NCBI RefSeq assembly: GCF_014194695.1
Contig: NZ_JACIAH010000002.1
Location: 433,626 to 497,625 of the forward strand
Direction of reading: 5' to 3'
Source of the DNA: Rhizobium sp. BK399
GTDB lineage: Bacteria; Pseudomonadota; Alphaproteobacteria; Rhizobiales; Rhizobiaceae
Length of the DNA stretch: 64,000 bases
How positions within the stretch are numbered: the stretch's first letter is position 1; each line of letters begins with the position of its first letter. The notes under the pieces are model-generated. The model was not told the DNA's origin. It did not search any database and saw nothing but the letters and a program-made list of their open reading frames with translations. Positions 34,753-44,389 of the stretch are shown here, piece by piece. The position numbers were made by a program, and so were the translations under genes.

Positions 34753-36072
34753 CTAGAGCCAGCCACCGTCGAAGCCCGCCCGGCGCAATCCGCGGACGAT
34801 CGGCTCGCAATCGCGCATCAGCTTCCACAGGAAGCCGGTGCGGTAATTTTCGATCATCAGGGCCACCGGCCCCTGATCGATGCCGAAATGATAGGGGCTG
34901 ATCCACCACCCTGTGGGACTGCTCGGGTCCTTGAAGCTCTGATTGAAGGATGGCTTGAATCCGTAAAGCCGCCTCATCCCCAGCTGCATGCCCTTGAAAT
35001 TGCGAACGGTTGGAATGACGATCTCGGGTGCGAAAGGCAGAGACGCCACGACGACCCAGGGGGCTACCGTCCCGTCATCAGGCCCGAACGGTGCGCCGCG
35101 CGCTATGTAATCGAAGAACTCCCGGCGATATCCGCCAGTTTCCAGCGTTCGCCAGCCGGGACCATCACAGGCGGTAAAGCCCCAGCAGTGCTCGCCATAG
35201 CCCTCGAATTGCATCGGATTTCGGATCGCATATTCCTGCTGCACAAAGGTAGCCTGGCGGCTGTTCTGGAAATAGTCACTGCCGTGCTCGCGCATGAATT
35301 CGTCGCGGATGTCGCGGAAATCGATCCACATTTGTGAAAGCTGATGCGTAAAGAGTGGGCCCGAATAGAGCAGTTCACGCCCGAAGATGTTCCGCCACTC
35401 GTAGCTCTCCGTGTAGGCCGCGTAGCTTTCCGGGGGCAGCGGGTGCGTCGGTGACCCGAGCCCCAGTATGTAGAGAAGCAGCCCCTCGTCGTAGCCACGC
35501 CAGCGATAGGGAATGAAGCCGTTTTCCGGTCGCCAGCCATGGGTCAGCGTCGGGCCATGGTCACGCGCCCAGTTCCAGTCCGCCCGCTCGTAGAGCGCCG
35601 CCGCAAGCTCCCTGATCTTCGCCTCGTCAGCCGTGTCCCGATCGAAATAGGTTGCGGCCGTTAGCGCACCGGCGAACAGAAACGCCGAGTCGATGGTCGA
35701 CAATTCGCACTGCCAGACCCGCCGCCCCGTCTCGATGTCAAGGAAATGATAGAAGAAGCCCTTGTAGCCCGACGCATCCGGTTCAGGGCCTTGATGGCAT
35801 CGCATCAAGAAATGCAGCCGTCGTCGGGCGATCTTGGCGGCAAACTCGCGGATGATGATGTCGCACTCCACCAGGACCGGAATGGTAGCAAGCGCCATGC
35901 CAATGGCGGCAATACTTGCTGGTGCGCCGTCTTGGGTCTTGTCGCGCACCAACCCGTTGTCCGGGTTGGTGCAATGCAGGTAGTAGAGCAACGTCGTGAA
36001 CTGCAATCGCTCGAAGTCCTCGTCGCTCGGAGGGGCATCCGGATTTGGCGCGGTCAAAGGCACCTCGACCAT
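34753..36072 (-). CDS. Glycoamylase-like protein
   Basis: The 439-residue protein belongs to the glycoamylase-like family found alone and as a domain of cyclic beta-glucan synthase NdvB. Landmarks are FERLQFTTLLYYLHCTNPDNGLVRDKT at the N-terminus, WQCELSTIDSAFLFAGALTAATYF, ENGFIPYRWRGYDEGLLLYILGLGSP, FTHQLSQMWIDFRDIRD, and YGEHCWGFTACDGPG. No signal peptide is visible, so it may act in the cytoplasm on a glucan. The start at 36072 has AGGTGAAG upstream; the 23-codon longer form lacks one. It follows xfp on the same strand with 158 nt between them. Confidence 0.83.
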   Translation of the reverse strand: MVEVPLTAPNPDAPPSDEDFERLQFTTLLYYLHCTNPDNGLVRDKTQDGAPASIAAIGMALATIPVLVECDIIIREFAAKIARRRLHFLMRCHQGPEPDASGYKGFFYHFLDIETGRRVWQCELSTIDSAFLFAGALTAATYFDRDTADEAKIRELAAALYERADWNWARDHGPTLTHGWRPENGFIPYRWRGYDEGLLLYILGLGSPTHPLPPESYAAYTESYEWRNIFGRELLYSGPLFTHQLSQMWIDFRDIRDEFMREHGSDYFQNSRQATFVQQEYAIRNPMQFEGYGEHCWGFTACDGPGWRTLETGGYRREFFDYIARGAPFGPDDGTVAPWVVVASLPFAPEIVIPTVRNFKGMQLGMRRLYGFKPSFNQSFKDPSSPTGWWISPYHFGIDQGPVALMIENYRTGFLWKLMRDCEPIVRGLRRAGFDGGWL

Positions 36073-36230
36073 GGCTTCACCTATTAAAAAGCTTCGCGCT
36101 CCATTTTCTGGCAGTGCCGCATGCTGCCAAATCCAAGTCACTGCCTGAGCGTCGCCCGCAGTGACCTGGATATCTTGGGCTTATCGCAGCCTGCCCGTCC
36201 GAGCTCCCCCAGATATGCAGGCTGGACGGC

Positions 36231-38678
36231 TCATGTATTGTCGCCTTCCGTCGACGTCCTTCGCGCTCCGGCGGACTGGCCCCGCACACCCCATTTCCAG
36301 CCGCTGATTTCGGGCATGTCATCGCCATGCTTCTGGATGTATTGCCGGTGTTCGATCAGCTTTTCGCGGATTGCCTGCTTGAAGTAGGCGGCACTGGCGC
36401 CAAGCTGCGGCAGTCGATCGATGACGTCCTCAACCAGATGGAAGCGGTCGAGCTCGTTCAGGACAACCATGTCGAAGGGCGTCGTGGTGGTCCCCTCCTC
36501 CTTGTACCCCCGCACATGCAGATTGTCGTGGTTGGTGCGCCGGTAGGTCAGGCGATGAATCAGCCAGGGATATCCATGGAACGCGAAGATGACCGGCTTG
36601 TCCTTGGTGAAGAACGCATCGAAATCACGATCGGACAGGCCATGCGGATGCTCGCTCGACGGCTGCAGCTTCATGAGATTGACGACATTGATGACGCGGA
36701 CCTTCAGATCCGGCAAATGCTCCCGGAGCAACTGCACCGCGGCCAGCGTTTCCAGCGTCGGAACGTCGCCGCAGCATGCCATGACGACATCGGGCTCGCT
36801 GCCCTTGTCGGAACTGGCCCATTCCCAGATACCAAGCCCTTCCGCGCAATGCTTGATCGCCTCATCCATCGTCAGCCACTGCGGTGAAGGCTGCTTGCCG
36901 GCAACGACGACATTCACGTAGTTGCGGCTGCGCAGGCAGTGGTCGGTGACGGAAAGCAGCGTGTTGGCGTCCGGCGGCAGATAAACGCGGATCACTTCGG
37001 CTTTCTTGTTGACCACATGGTCGATGAAACCCGGGTCCTGGTGGCTGAAGCCATTGTGATCCTGGCGCCAGACATGCGAGCTCAGGAAGTAGTTGAGCGA
37101 CGCGATCGGCCGCCGCCACGGAATCTCGTTGCAGACCTTCAACCACTTGGCGTGCTGGTTGAACATCGAGTCGATGATGTGGATGAACGCTTCGTAGCAG
37201 GAGAAGAAGCCGTGCCGCCCCGTCAGCAGGTAGCCTTCCAGCCAGCCCTGGCACTGATGCTCGCTTAACACTTCCATGACGCGCCCGTCGGGCGACAGGT
37301 GATCGTCCTCGGGGTAGATCTCCGCCATGTAGCAGCGGTCCGTAACCTCGAGCACATCCTGCCAGCGGTTGGAGTTGTTCTCGTCGGGGCTGAATAGCCG
37401 GAAGTTCTTGCTGTTCAGGTTCAGCTTCATGACATCGCGCAGGAATTTACCCATGACCCGTGCGGATTCGGTCGTTGTCGCGCCGGGGCTCGGCACCGAG
37501 ACGGCGTAGTCGCGGAAATCGGGCATCTTCAGATCACGCAACAGCAGCCCGCCGTTTGCGTGCAGGTTGTCGCTCATCCGGCGATGCCCCTCGGGCGCCA
37601 ACGCAGCGAATTCTGCCTGCAGCTTGCCCTCCTCGTCGAAGAGTTCCTCGGGCTTGTAGGTCTTCATCCAGTGCTGCAGGATCTTGATATGCTCGGGCTT
37701 GTCCATTTCGCCCATCGGGACCTGGTGGGCTCGCCAGTAACCCTCGCACTTCTTGCCATCGATTTCGCTTGGGCAGGTCCAGCCTTTCGGCGTCCGGAAA
37801 ACGATCATCGGCCACGCCGGCCGCTTCAGATTACCCTTCTCGCGCGCCTCTGCCCATATCCGCTTGATCTCGGCAACGGCTGTATCCATGGCGGCGGCCA
37901 ATTGCTGCTGCACCTTGTCGGGCTCATGTCCCTCGACGAACAGCGGGGCATAGCCCATCCCTTCGAAGAACTTCCTCAGTTCGGGCTCGGGAATGCGCGC
38001 CAGGAAGCACGGGTTGGCGATCTTGTAGCCGTTGAGGTGCAGAATCGGCAGCACACATCCGTCGCGGGCCGGATTGAGAAACTTGTTGCCGTGCCATCCC
38101 GTGGCGAGCGGACCAGTTTCCGCCTCGCCATCACCGACGACGCAGGCGACAATCAGGTCGGGATTGTCGAAGGCCGCGCCGTAGGCGTGGCTCAGAGCGT
38201 AGCCCAGTTCGCCGCCCTCATGGATGCTTCCGGGCGTTTCGGGAGCGACGTGGCTCGGAATTCCACCGGGAAAGCTGAACTGCTTGAACAGGTGCTGCAT
38301 TCCCTCGGCATCCTGGCCAATATTCGGATAAACCTTGCTGTAGGTCCCCTCCAGATAGGCATGCGCGACGAGCGCCGGCCCGCCATGACCGGGACCGATG
38401 ATATAAATCATGTTGAGGTCGTCGCGCTTAATGACGCGGTTCAAATGCACGTAGAGCATGTTCAAGCCCGGCGTCGTTCCCCAGTGGCCAAGCAGCCTTG
38501 GCTTGATGTGCTCACGCTTGAGCGGCTCCTTCAGGAGAGGGTTGTCGAGCAGATAAATCTGTCCGACCGAAAGATAGTTCGATGCGCGCCAGTACGCGTC
38601 CATCAAGCGCAGTTCGTCGGCTCCCAGCGGAGTGGCTTTTGCCTGATAATCGTCGGTTGAAAGAGCGGCATTCGTCAT
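36231..38678 (-). CDS. xfp: Xylulose-5-phosphate/fructose-6-phosphate phosphoketolase
   Basis: The 815-residue thiamine-diphosphate enzyme splits xylulose 5-phosphate (or fructose 6-phosphate) with phosphate to acetyl phosphate and glyceraldehyde 3-phosphate (or erythrose 4-phosphate). Signatures include [39 protein letters not shown], the cofactor site [19 protein letters not shown] and [15 protein letters not shown]. It starts [19 protein letters not shown] with AGGAGG upstream. It lies 59 nt after the degenerate ABC half-transporter and is probably co-transcribed. Together with the xylose importer it could give a phosphoketolase route for pentoses. An imperfect hairpin (36131-36171) follows. 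Confidence 0.94.
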   Translation of the reverse strand: MTNAALSTDDYQAKATPLGADELRLMDAYWRASNYLSVGQIYLLDNPLLKEPLKREHIKPRLLGHWGTTPGLNMLYVHLNRVIKRDDLNMIYIIGPGHGGPALVAHAYLEGTYSKVYPNIGQDAEGMQHLFKQFSFPGGIPSHVAPETPGSIHEGGELGYALSHAYGAAFDNPDLIVACVVGDGEAETGPLATGWHGNKFLNPARDGCVLPILHLNGYKIANPCFLARIPEPELRKFFEGMGYAPLFVEGHEPDKVQQQLAAAMDTAVAEIKRIWAEAREKGNLKRPAWPMIVFRTPKGWTCPSEIDGKKCEGYWRAHQVPMGEMDKPEHIKILQHWMKTYKPEELFDEEGKLQAEFAALAPEGHRRMSDNLHANGGLLLRDLKMPDFRDYAVSVPSPGATTTESARVMGKFLRDVMKLNLNSKNFRLFSPDENNSNRWQDVLEVTDRCYMAEIYPEDDHLSPDGRVMEVLSEHQCQGWLEGYLLTGRHGFFSCYEAFIHIIDSMFNQHAKWLKVCNEIPWRRPIASLNYFLSSHVWRQDHNGFSHQDPGFIDHVVNKKAEVIRVYLPPDANTLLSVTDHCLRSRNYVNVVVAGKQPSPQWLTMDEAIKHCAEGLGIWEWASSDKGSEPDVVMACCGDVPTLETLAAVQLLREHLPDLKVRVINVVNLMKLQPSSEHPHGLSDRDFDAFFTKDKPVIFAFHGYPWLIHRLTYRRTNHDNLHVRGYKEEGTTTTPFDMVVLNELDRFHLVEDVIDRLPQLGASAAYFKQAIREKLIEHRQYIQKHGDDMPEISGWKWGVRGQSAGARRTSTEGDNT

Positions 38679-38737
38679 CGTCAGCCTCCTATCGACTTTC
38701 TTGTCGTCTCGGTTTCGTGCCGCCACCGTTTGAACGG

Positions 38738-40417
38738 CTATGCGGGTTTCCTCCACTGCCATGCGCCATTATCGCCGAGGTCCAAAATGGCATCATAGGC
38801 CGATATGCTGGCAGCGCTCCCGATGTGAACGCAGGCAATGCCGTCATCCGCGAAGCGCGTGGTGATCCGGGAAAGCATATCCCAGCCCACCACAACCTCT
38901 GTCCTCTCAAGCAGGACGACACGCGGTTTCGCTGCGCATACGCTCGCCAGCATCAATAGGTGCTGCTCCCTTTGCGTCAGAAACGTGTGCCATTCCACTT
39001 CTTGTTGAAATCCCTCTGCCCTAGAAATGCGCTCGAGTCCGAATTCGGCAAGTAGCATCGAAATTCGTTCGTTCGGAATTTCTTCGCTCGCCGTCGGCGG
39101 AACAATCACTTGTCGAAGCGAACTCGGGGGAAGATAGGACTGCTGCGGAAGGAACCGTATTGCATCACCCCCGGGCCGTAGAATTCCGCCGGAACCTGAG
39201 TAGGTAACGCCCGCGGTTGCCCTGAAAAGCGCACTACCTTGTTCCTCGCGTAAGCAGGTTACGAGGACACGGGCCCGAGGCGGAATGGTAACCGTCAGCT
39301 CATTTAACAATGGCGAACCGTCCGGCTCCGGTCGTATCGTGAGCTTCTCGTAGGATAGTCCCTCCCCGGTTTGATCGATCCGAATTTCGGATCCGACCTG
39401 CCGCCGCGAGTTCTCTATTGCTTCCGAGAGCGTGCTCAAACGAGCCACGACGGCAGCAAAATTTGAAATCGACGTGAATTGATTGATGATCAGCGAGAAT
39501 GCACCGACCAACATTGCGAAGGCAGCCGCCGATTGTGTAATCACGCCAAACTCAATGTCCCCCCGGAAGAACGCCGGCGCGACGATGAGAGCGGGGATTA
39601 TTTGGATCAACCAATTGTAGCCGGTCGTGGAGAAGCCGACATTGCGGTTCACTGAGGTTATGACGCGGAAGTTCGCAATCAGATCATCAAGACGGCTCGC
39701 GAGGAAGGATTTCAGCTGCGGCCCATTGCCGGCGAGCATGATCTGCTCCGCATTTTCTCTGACTTGAAGAAGGCCGGCGCGAAAACTCGCTTCCTTATCG
39801 AGCTGGTCGTAGTTCAACTTGATGAGCCGCCGCCCCAGCCTGATCGTAAGAAAGGAGCCACCGGCGGCATAAAAGACGGCAACGGCGAAGAGCACGGGAT
39901 TGATGGAGAGAAGCACGCCGGAAAACGAAACGATCGTCAGACCGCTATTGAGGATCATCAGCAAGAAAGACAGGGTCGTGACGGTAAATGCGCGAATATC
40001 TTCCGAGATGCGCTGGTCGGGATGCGAAAGCTTGCCCGAAACATCGAGGCGATAGAACGCTCCGTCGGTAAGGTATAGATTGACGACCCGGCGTGTGAGG
40101 AACCCTCTCCAAAGCAACGCGAGGCGCTCCTCGGTAAAGCGCGCAAACACCGATACAGCAGTGGAGCCGGCAAACACGAGGACGTAGAAGACGGCTTGGC
40201 GAGCGAAGTCGCTAACCTGACGGTCGGCGATTGCCGTCATGAAATTTCGGCCGACAAAACTGTTGAGCACGTTGAGCCCGTTGATCGCGAAGAACAATAC
40301 CACAAGGCCTGCCATCAGCAGTTTTGCGACGCCACCAACCTCTGAAGAAATGAAAATCCTCACTGAGCGCAGAAAGCGGCCCGCCGTTACCCTAAAGGGA
40401 GTTCGCAGCTCTTCCAT
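38738..40417 (-). CDS. SbmA/BacA-like ABC half-transporter with degenerate ATPase domain
   Basis: The 559-residue protein has an N-terminal membrane domain of the SbmA/BacA and YddA type (six hydrophobic segments in residues 30-330; [43 protein letters not shown]) and a C-terminal region (350-559) laid out as an ABC ATPase. The key motifs are destroyed: Walker A is replaced by [13 protein letters not shown] (no Gly-Lys-Ser/Thr, residues 388-400), the signature by LTQREQ (480-485), and Walker B by VVLLERTE (500-507) with Glu-Arg for Asp-Glu. It is unlikely to hydrolyse ATP and may use the proton gradient like SbmA/BacA. It starts with AGAGGAG upstream of 40417. Confidence 0.85.
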   Translation of the reverse strand: MEELRTPFRVTAGRFLRSVRIFISSEVGGVAKLLMAGLVVLFFAINGLNVLNSFVGRNFMTAIADRQVSDFARQAVFYVLVFAGSTAVSVFARFTEERLALLWRGFLTRRVVNLYLTDGAFYRLDVSGKLSHPDQRISEDIRAFTVTTLSFLLMILNSGLTIVSFSGVLLSINPVLFAVAVFYAAGGSFLTIRLGRRLIKLNYDQLDKEASFRAGLLQVRENAEQIMLAGNGPQLKSFLASRLDDLIANFRVITSVNRNVGFSTTGYNWLIQIIPALIVAPAFFRGDIEFGVITQSAAAFAMLVGAFSLIINQFTSISNFAAVVARLSTLSEAIENSRRQVGSEIRIDQTGEGLSYEKLTIRPEPDGSPLLNELTVTIPPRARVLVTCLREEQGSALFRATAGVTYSGSGGILRPGGDAIRFLPQQSYLPPSSLRQVIVPPTASEEIPNERISMLLAEFGLERISRAEGFQQEVEWHTFLTQREQHLLMLASVCAAKPRVVLLERTEVVVGWDMLSRITTRFADDGIACVHIGSAASISAYDAILDLGDNGAWQWRKPA

Positions 40418-40448
40418 GCTTCTCCTCTTTGCGTCACGCCAGCCCCAC

Positions 40449-40697
40449 CTACAGATGAAGCCCCGCCTCCCGGACAGCCTCCTCGAAGGCAATCCGTGCG
40501 AGATAGCTTGGAGCCCAACTCCGCACGACATCCTGGCAGCTTTCCACCGCCAACGCGAAAGCCGGCCCAGGTCGAGGCCAATTGCTCTTTAGCTTCCTCA
40601 ACGCCTCCTCGGCCGTGCCGATGAACTCAAGGGCACCGTTCTTGCCCGTGCGCGCGAGCACACAGACGTTCCAAGGGCCAGGACATACGTCGTCCAT
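40449..40697 (-). CDS. DUF982 protein
   Basis: The 82-residue protein has the DUF982 pattern found mainly in rhizobia: EFIGTAEEALRKLKSNWPRPGPAFALAVESCQDVVRSWAPSYLARIAFEEAVREAG. The function is unknown. GGGGGA lies upstream of ATG, and it ends 31 nt before the ABC half-transporter on the same strand, so it may head that operon. Confidence 0.8.
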   Translation of the reverse strand: MDDVCPGPWNVCVLARTGKNGALEFIGTAEEALRKLKSNWPRPGPAFALAVESCQDVVRSWAPSYLARIAFEEAVREAGLHL

Positions 40698-40789
40698 GAA
40701 TTCCCCCGTTCAATTGACGGAACCCATCGGCCTCCAGCCGGTTCACCGATCCGTTAAACACATGGCCCAGAAATCTCGACGTCGAGGGG

Positions 40790-41134
40790 CTAAGATTTGA
40801 GGTCGTGTGCCTGCCCTGACGCTCGCAGTTCCTCGAGGGTCTTACCTCCGCAGGTTCCTCCCTCCAATCCGCCAATGGCCTTTGCTTTGCCGTCCAGCGT
40901 AATCGTACCCGCAATCCGGTCCGAAGCTGTGTAAGTGGCGGTACCGTCCTTCGTTACCCTAGACAAATAGAAGGCATGGTAAGTGCCCTTCACTTCACAG
41001 CCGATAACCACCGGAAAATCGGCAAAGGGGTCTTTTGCGTACGCGGCTCGGTTGGGCAAAAACGAGGCCCAACAAGAGACGGCAATCAATAATTTTAAAA
41101 ACGAAGTAGTTGCCCCAGGCGGCAGATACACCAT
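40790..41134 (-). CDS. Small exported protein of unknown function
   Basis: The 114-residue protein has a signal peptide (residues 1-33: ATTSFLKLLIAVSCWASFLPNRAAYA|KD) and a short mature part with two Cys (VVIGCEVKGTYHAFYLSRV and LEGGTCGGKTLEELR). The mature part looks like a small beta-rich periplasmic protein. I do not recognise the family. It is followed by the DUF982 gene after 92 nt on the same strand. Confidence 0.65.
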   Translation of the reverse strand: MVYLPPGATTSFLKLLIAVSCWASFLPNRAAYAKDPFADFPVVIGCEVKGTYHAFYLSRVTKDGTATYTASDRIAGTITLDGKAKAIGGLEGGTCGGKTLEELRASGQAHDLKS

Positions 41135-41353
41135 TGATCGAACCTCAGCTCCGAGAAAACGGGAAATCGCAAGGTATTTCGATGCGTGCTTTCAGGTGGT
41201 GTCAGCTGCATAAGTATGTCGCAGTATGTCGCCGCTAGGCAAGGGAATTGTGATCCCCCACGAGAAAATTCTACTGCGAGAAGAAGTATTTGGCAGCCTC
41301 GCGAAAAGCACCTGACTGCACTTCCCGCTACCCCCGATGCTTCCTAGGAAAAC

Positions 41354-41394
41354 AGCGGCGGACGACGCGATTGGGATTCGCGTCGTCCGCCGCT
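41354..41394 (-). terminator. Terminator of the MFS transporter gene
   Basis: A perfect 17-bp stem (left arm starting AGCGGCGG, right arm ending CCGCCGCT, loop TTGGGAT on the plus strand) lies 31 nt after the leftward MFS stop and is followed on the minus strand by GTTTTCC. Confidence 0.85.
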
Positions 41395-41425
41395 CCAAGG
41401 AAATTTGCGGGGGCCACCGCCGCGG

Positions 41426-42619
41426 TCAGGCGGCCTGCGTCACAGAGCCGGCGTCGGATGCCGAGCGGCTGTCCAGGGCGCCGCTCCAAAGTGTCAGAAC
41501 AAGCGCGCCGGCAACCAGTATTGCACCGACCCATGGTGTTGCCCCAAGGCCAAGGGGAGACTCGACCACCAGGCCGCCGATCCATGCGCCCGCGGCAATG
41601 CCGAGGTTGAAGGCCGCAATGTTGAGGGCAGAGGCGACATCGACAGCCGCCGGACGAACCTGCTTTGCCAATTGCACCACATAGATTTGCAGGCCCGGCA
41701 CATTGGCAAAGGAGAGGAAACCCAAAGCGGCAAGTGTCGGAACGACCAGCCAAGGCGATGCAGCTGTGAAGCTGAATAGCACCAGCACGATCGCCTGGGC
41801 GATGAACAATCCAGTTAGAGCGCGGACCGGACTGCGGTTGGCAAGCCTGCCGCCAGCGATGTTGCCGATGGCGATCGCGATGCCGTAGACCACGAGGATG
41901 AGGCTGACCGTACCGGCCGCAAAGCCGGTGATGTCCTGCAGGATCGACGCAAGGAACGTAAACGCGACGAAAGTGCCGCCGTAGCCGAGCGCGGTCATGG
42001 CAAAGACAATGAGCAGGCGTCCGCTCCCGAGCACGCGGATCTGGTCGCCAATGGTAGCAGCCGACGCCTTTTTCAGGTTCGACGGCAGAAGCACGGCAAT
42101 GCCAAGAAAGGCGATCGCCCCGAGACCTGCAACGGCGGCGAAGGTCGCACGCCAGCCGAAGACCTGGCCAATCAGCGTGCCGAGCGGCACACCGGTGACG
42201 ATGGCAACCGTCAATCCCATGAACATCATCGCGATGGCCGAAGCCCGACGGTTTTCGGGGACGAGATCGGCCGCGATCGTGGAGCCGACCGAGAAGAAGA
42301 CACCGTGGGCAAACGCCGATAGCACGCGTGCCACCAGCAAGGGTGCATAACTTGGGCTGAGTGCTGCCATGCCGTTGCCGACGATGAACAGTGCCATCAA
42401 GCCGAGGAGCAGCGGCTTCCTTTCGATACGTCCGGTCAAGGCCGTCAGCACCGGTGCCCCGAACGTGACGCCGAGCGCATAAACACTGACGATCAATCCC
42501 GCCAGCGGCAGGCTGATATGGAGATCTGAAGCGACGGTCGGCAACAGGCCGACAATGACGAATTCCGTGGTTCCGATCGCATAGGCCGCGATCGTCAAAG
42601 CAAAAAGAGCAATTGGCAT
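41426..42619 (-). CDS. MFS transporter, AraJ/YdhP type
   Basis: The 397-residue protein has twelve predicted membrane segments and the DHA1 subfamily look: ALFALTIAAYAIGTTEFVIVGLLPTVASDL in helix 1, LTGRIERKPLLLGLMALF in the 2-3 loop, and ARVLSAFAHGVFFSVGSTIAADLVPENRRASAIA in helix 4. Relatives (YdhP, AraJ) export sugars or drugs; the substrate here is unknown. The start at 42619 (MPIALFALTIAA) has GAGG upstream. Confidence 0.88.
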   Translation of the reverse strand: MPIALFALTIAAYAIGTTEFVIVGLLPTVASDLHISLPLAGLIVSVYALGVTFGAPVLTALTGRIERKPLLLGLMALFIVGNGMAALSPSYAPLLVARVLSAFAHGVFFSVGSTIAADLVPENRRASAIAMMFMGLTVAIVTGVPLGTLIGQVFGWRATFAAVAGLGAIAFLGIAVLLPSNLKKASAATIGDQIRVLGSGRLLIVFAMTALGYGGTFVAFTFLASILQDITGFAAGTVSLILVVYGIAIAIGNIAGGRLANRSPVRALTGLFIAQAIVLVLFSFTAASPWLVVPTLAALGFLSFANVPGLQIYVVQLAKQVRPAAVDVASALNIAAFNLGIAAGAWIGGLVVESPLGLGATPWVGAILVAGALVLTLWSGALDSRSASDAGSVTQAA

Positions 42620-42894
42620 GATGTGCCTCGAATGACTGCCGGTCTGCCGGCGTGGTTGACTGGCGAACATATGGAGACATCGAAGTTCGGTGATAAGCAG
42701 TCACTTGTTCCATGCATCTGTGAACTGAATTCACGAAGGCGCGAAAGGACGGCAAAGAAGGAGACCCCGCAAGGACGGGCGGAGGCGCTGAGAAATCGAG
42801 CAACCCGAAAGGCTCGTTGCCGTTCGGTAACACCAGTACAAAACTCTTAGCGTCGTCTGGGCATCTCGCGCGAATTGCACGTAACATCTGCGTG
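42620..42894. other. Divergent intergenic region before the DUF900 lipoprotein
   Basis: This stretch carries the promoter of the leftward MFS gene and leads to the rightward motif pair listed separately. No supported gene is seen; the short frames on either strand lack ribosome sites and family resemblance. Confidence 0.35.
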
Positions 42895-42945
42895 GTTACT
42901 GTAAAGTACTTTCACTTTAGACCGGCCACCGTAAGGTGCTTGCGT
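42895..42945 (+). promoter_or_regulatory. Tandem regulatory boxes before the DUF900 lipoprotein gene
   Basis: Two degenerate copies of the motif found before the sulfatase and formylglycine-enzyme operons: GTTACTGTAAAGTACTTTCA at 42895 and GCCACCGTAAGGTGCTTGCG at 42925. They are 30 nt apart (GTAA at 42901 and 42931), three helical turns. The second ends 23 nt before the GTG start. Confidence 0.6.
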
Positions 42946-42967
42946 TTTCAATGAGGGAACCGGAAAC

Positions 42968-44194
42968 GTGATTGCTGCCCGCACTGTTCGGACACTTGTA
43001 CCGTTGCTCGTCGCCGCACTTCTTGCAGGCTGTGGTCATCCAAGCGGGGTAATGACGCCTGTTGCACTGACAGCGGCAACACCCAACACCACCAAGGTCA
43101 GCATGCTGGTCGCGACCACCCGCGAGCCATCCGGCGATCCCGCAACACTGTTTAACGGCGAACGCAGCCCAAAGCCTTACTTGACGGCCGTCGATGTCTC
43201 GATACCGCCGAAACGCTCGTCCGGCACCGTGCAATGGCCAAAGCGCCTACCGCCGAATCCGGCGACCGACTTTGCCGTGACCAGCGTCAAGGAGATCGAT
43301 ACCGTTCCGCAGGGGCGTGCATGGTTCCGCCAGAATATCCAAGGCGGTCACGCGCTGGTCTTCATCCATGGCTTCAACAACAAATACGAGGATTCCGTTT
43401 TCCGCCTCGCGCAGATCGTCCACGATTCCGATATGCACGCGACTCCCATCCTCTTCACGTGGCCCTCACGCGCGCAGCTCACAGCCTATGAGTACGACAA
43501 GGAAAGCACCAACTATTCGCGAACAGCGCTTGAGCAGGCGTTGCGGACACTGGCCGCCGACCCCGACGTCAAGGACATCACCATCCTCGCTCACTCGATG
43601 GGCACCTGGCTGACCATGGAATCGCTGCGGCAGATGGGCATCCGCGACGGACACGTGAACAGTAAGATCCACAACGTCATTCTCGCCTCGCCTGATATCG
43701 ATATCCAGGTCTTCGCCAAACAGTTTGCCGAGATGGGTGAGCCGAGGCCGAAATTCACGATCTTCGTATCGCAGGATGACAAGGCCCTTGCCGTCTCGAG
43801 CTTCATCACCGGTAAGGTCTCACGCCTCGGCGCGATCGACCCGACAGTAGAGCCCTATCGCTCGAAACTCGAAGCCGCGGGCATTACCGCGATCGATCTT
43901 ACCAAGGTCAAAGGCGAAGGCCTGAACCACGGAAAGTTTGCCGAGAGTCCTGAGATCGTTCAGCTGATTGGCCAACGCATCATCACCGGGCAGACGCTGA
44001 CGGATTCCAATGTCTCGCTCGGCCAGGGTCTGACCGCAGTGGTCGGCGGCACGGTAACGACGATCGGCAACGTCGCAGCAACAGCGGTCGCAGCACCAGT
44101 GACGGTCCTCGAGCAGCCAATACAGAACGCAAAGAAGCGCCCGGCTGACGAAACGCTGCAGGGAGACCTCAAACCTCAGCCGTTAACCCAATAG
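42968..44194 (+). CDS. DUF900 alpha/beta-hydrolase lipoprotein
   Basis: The 408-residue protein begins with GTG and has a lipoprotein signal peptide (VRTLVPLLVAALLAGC, lipobox LLAGC, Cys22). The body is an alpha/beta hydrolase of the DUF900 type: NIQGGHALVFIHGFNNKYEDSVFRLAQI and the nucleophile elbow ILAHSMGTW with Ser210. The C-terminal 60 residues are Ala/Thr/Val-rich and may sit near the membrane. It should be a membrane-anchored esterase or lipase; the substrate is unknown. It precedes the sulfatase operon and carries the same type of upstream boxes. Confidence 0.83.
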   Translation: MIAARTVRTLVPLLVAALLAGCGHPSGVMTPVALTAATPNTTKVSMLVATTREPSGDPATLFNGERSPKPYLTAVDVSIPPKRSSGTVQWPKRLPPNPATDFAVTSVKEIDTVPQGRAWFRQNIQGGHALVFIHGFNNKYEDSVFRLAQIVHDSDMHATPILFTWPSRAQLTAYEYDKESTNYSRTALEQALRTLAADPDVKDITILAHSMGTWLTMESLRQMGIRDGHVNSKIHNVILASPDIDIQVFAKQFAEMGEPRPKFTIFVSQDDKALAVSSFITGKVSRLGAIDPTVEPYRSKLEAAGITAIDLTKVKGEGLNHGKFAESPEIVQLIGQRIITGQTLTDSNVSLGQGLTAVVGGTVTTIGNVAATAVAAPVTVLEQPIQNAKKRPADETLQGDLKPQPLTQ

Positions 44195-44205
44195 GCCCGG
44201 CACAT

Positions 44206-44258
44206 TTCCGCTCGCTGTTACGTTTTGGCGCCCGCTTGTTACCGTAACGTACTTACCG
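44206..44258 (+). promoter_or_regulatory. Regulatory region of the sulfatase-MoxR operon
   Basis: GTTACCGTAACGTACTTACC begins at 44238, 152 nt before the sulfatase ATG. Its core GTTAC-C-GTAAC is a perfect palindrome. At 44206, 32 nt upstream, is TTCCG, then TGTTACGTTT at 44216. The same elements at the same spacing occur before the formylglycine-enzyme gene. A dedicated transcription factor is inferred. Confidence 0.7.
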
Positions 44259-44282
44259 AGTGATGCTCTTCAGTGGGAACGT

Positions 44283-44309
44283 AAGCTCGTCGAAAAGTCC
44301 GACGAGCTT
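44283..44309 (+). other. Hairpin in the sulfatase 5' leader
   Basis: AAGCTCGTCG pairs with CGACGAGCTT (10 bp, loop AAAAGTC), 24 nt after the regulatory motif and 80 nt before the ATG. It lacks a long T run; it could be an attenuator or a terminator for transcripts arriving from the DUF900 gene. Confidence 0.5.
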
Positions 44310-44389
44310 TCTGCAGCGCCGAGGCCCGGCCTGCCCACGATCAGGAGCGCGTAAATGTTGAACGACCTGAAAAGACAAGGGAGATCACG

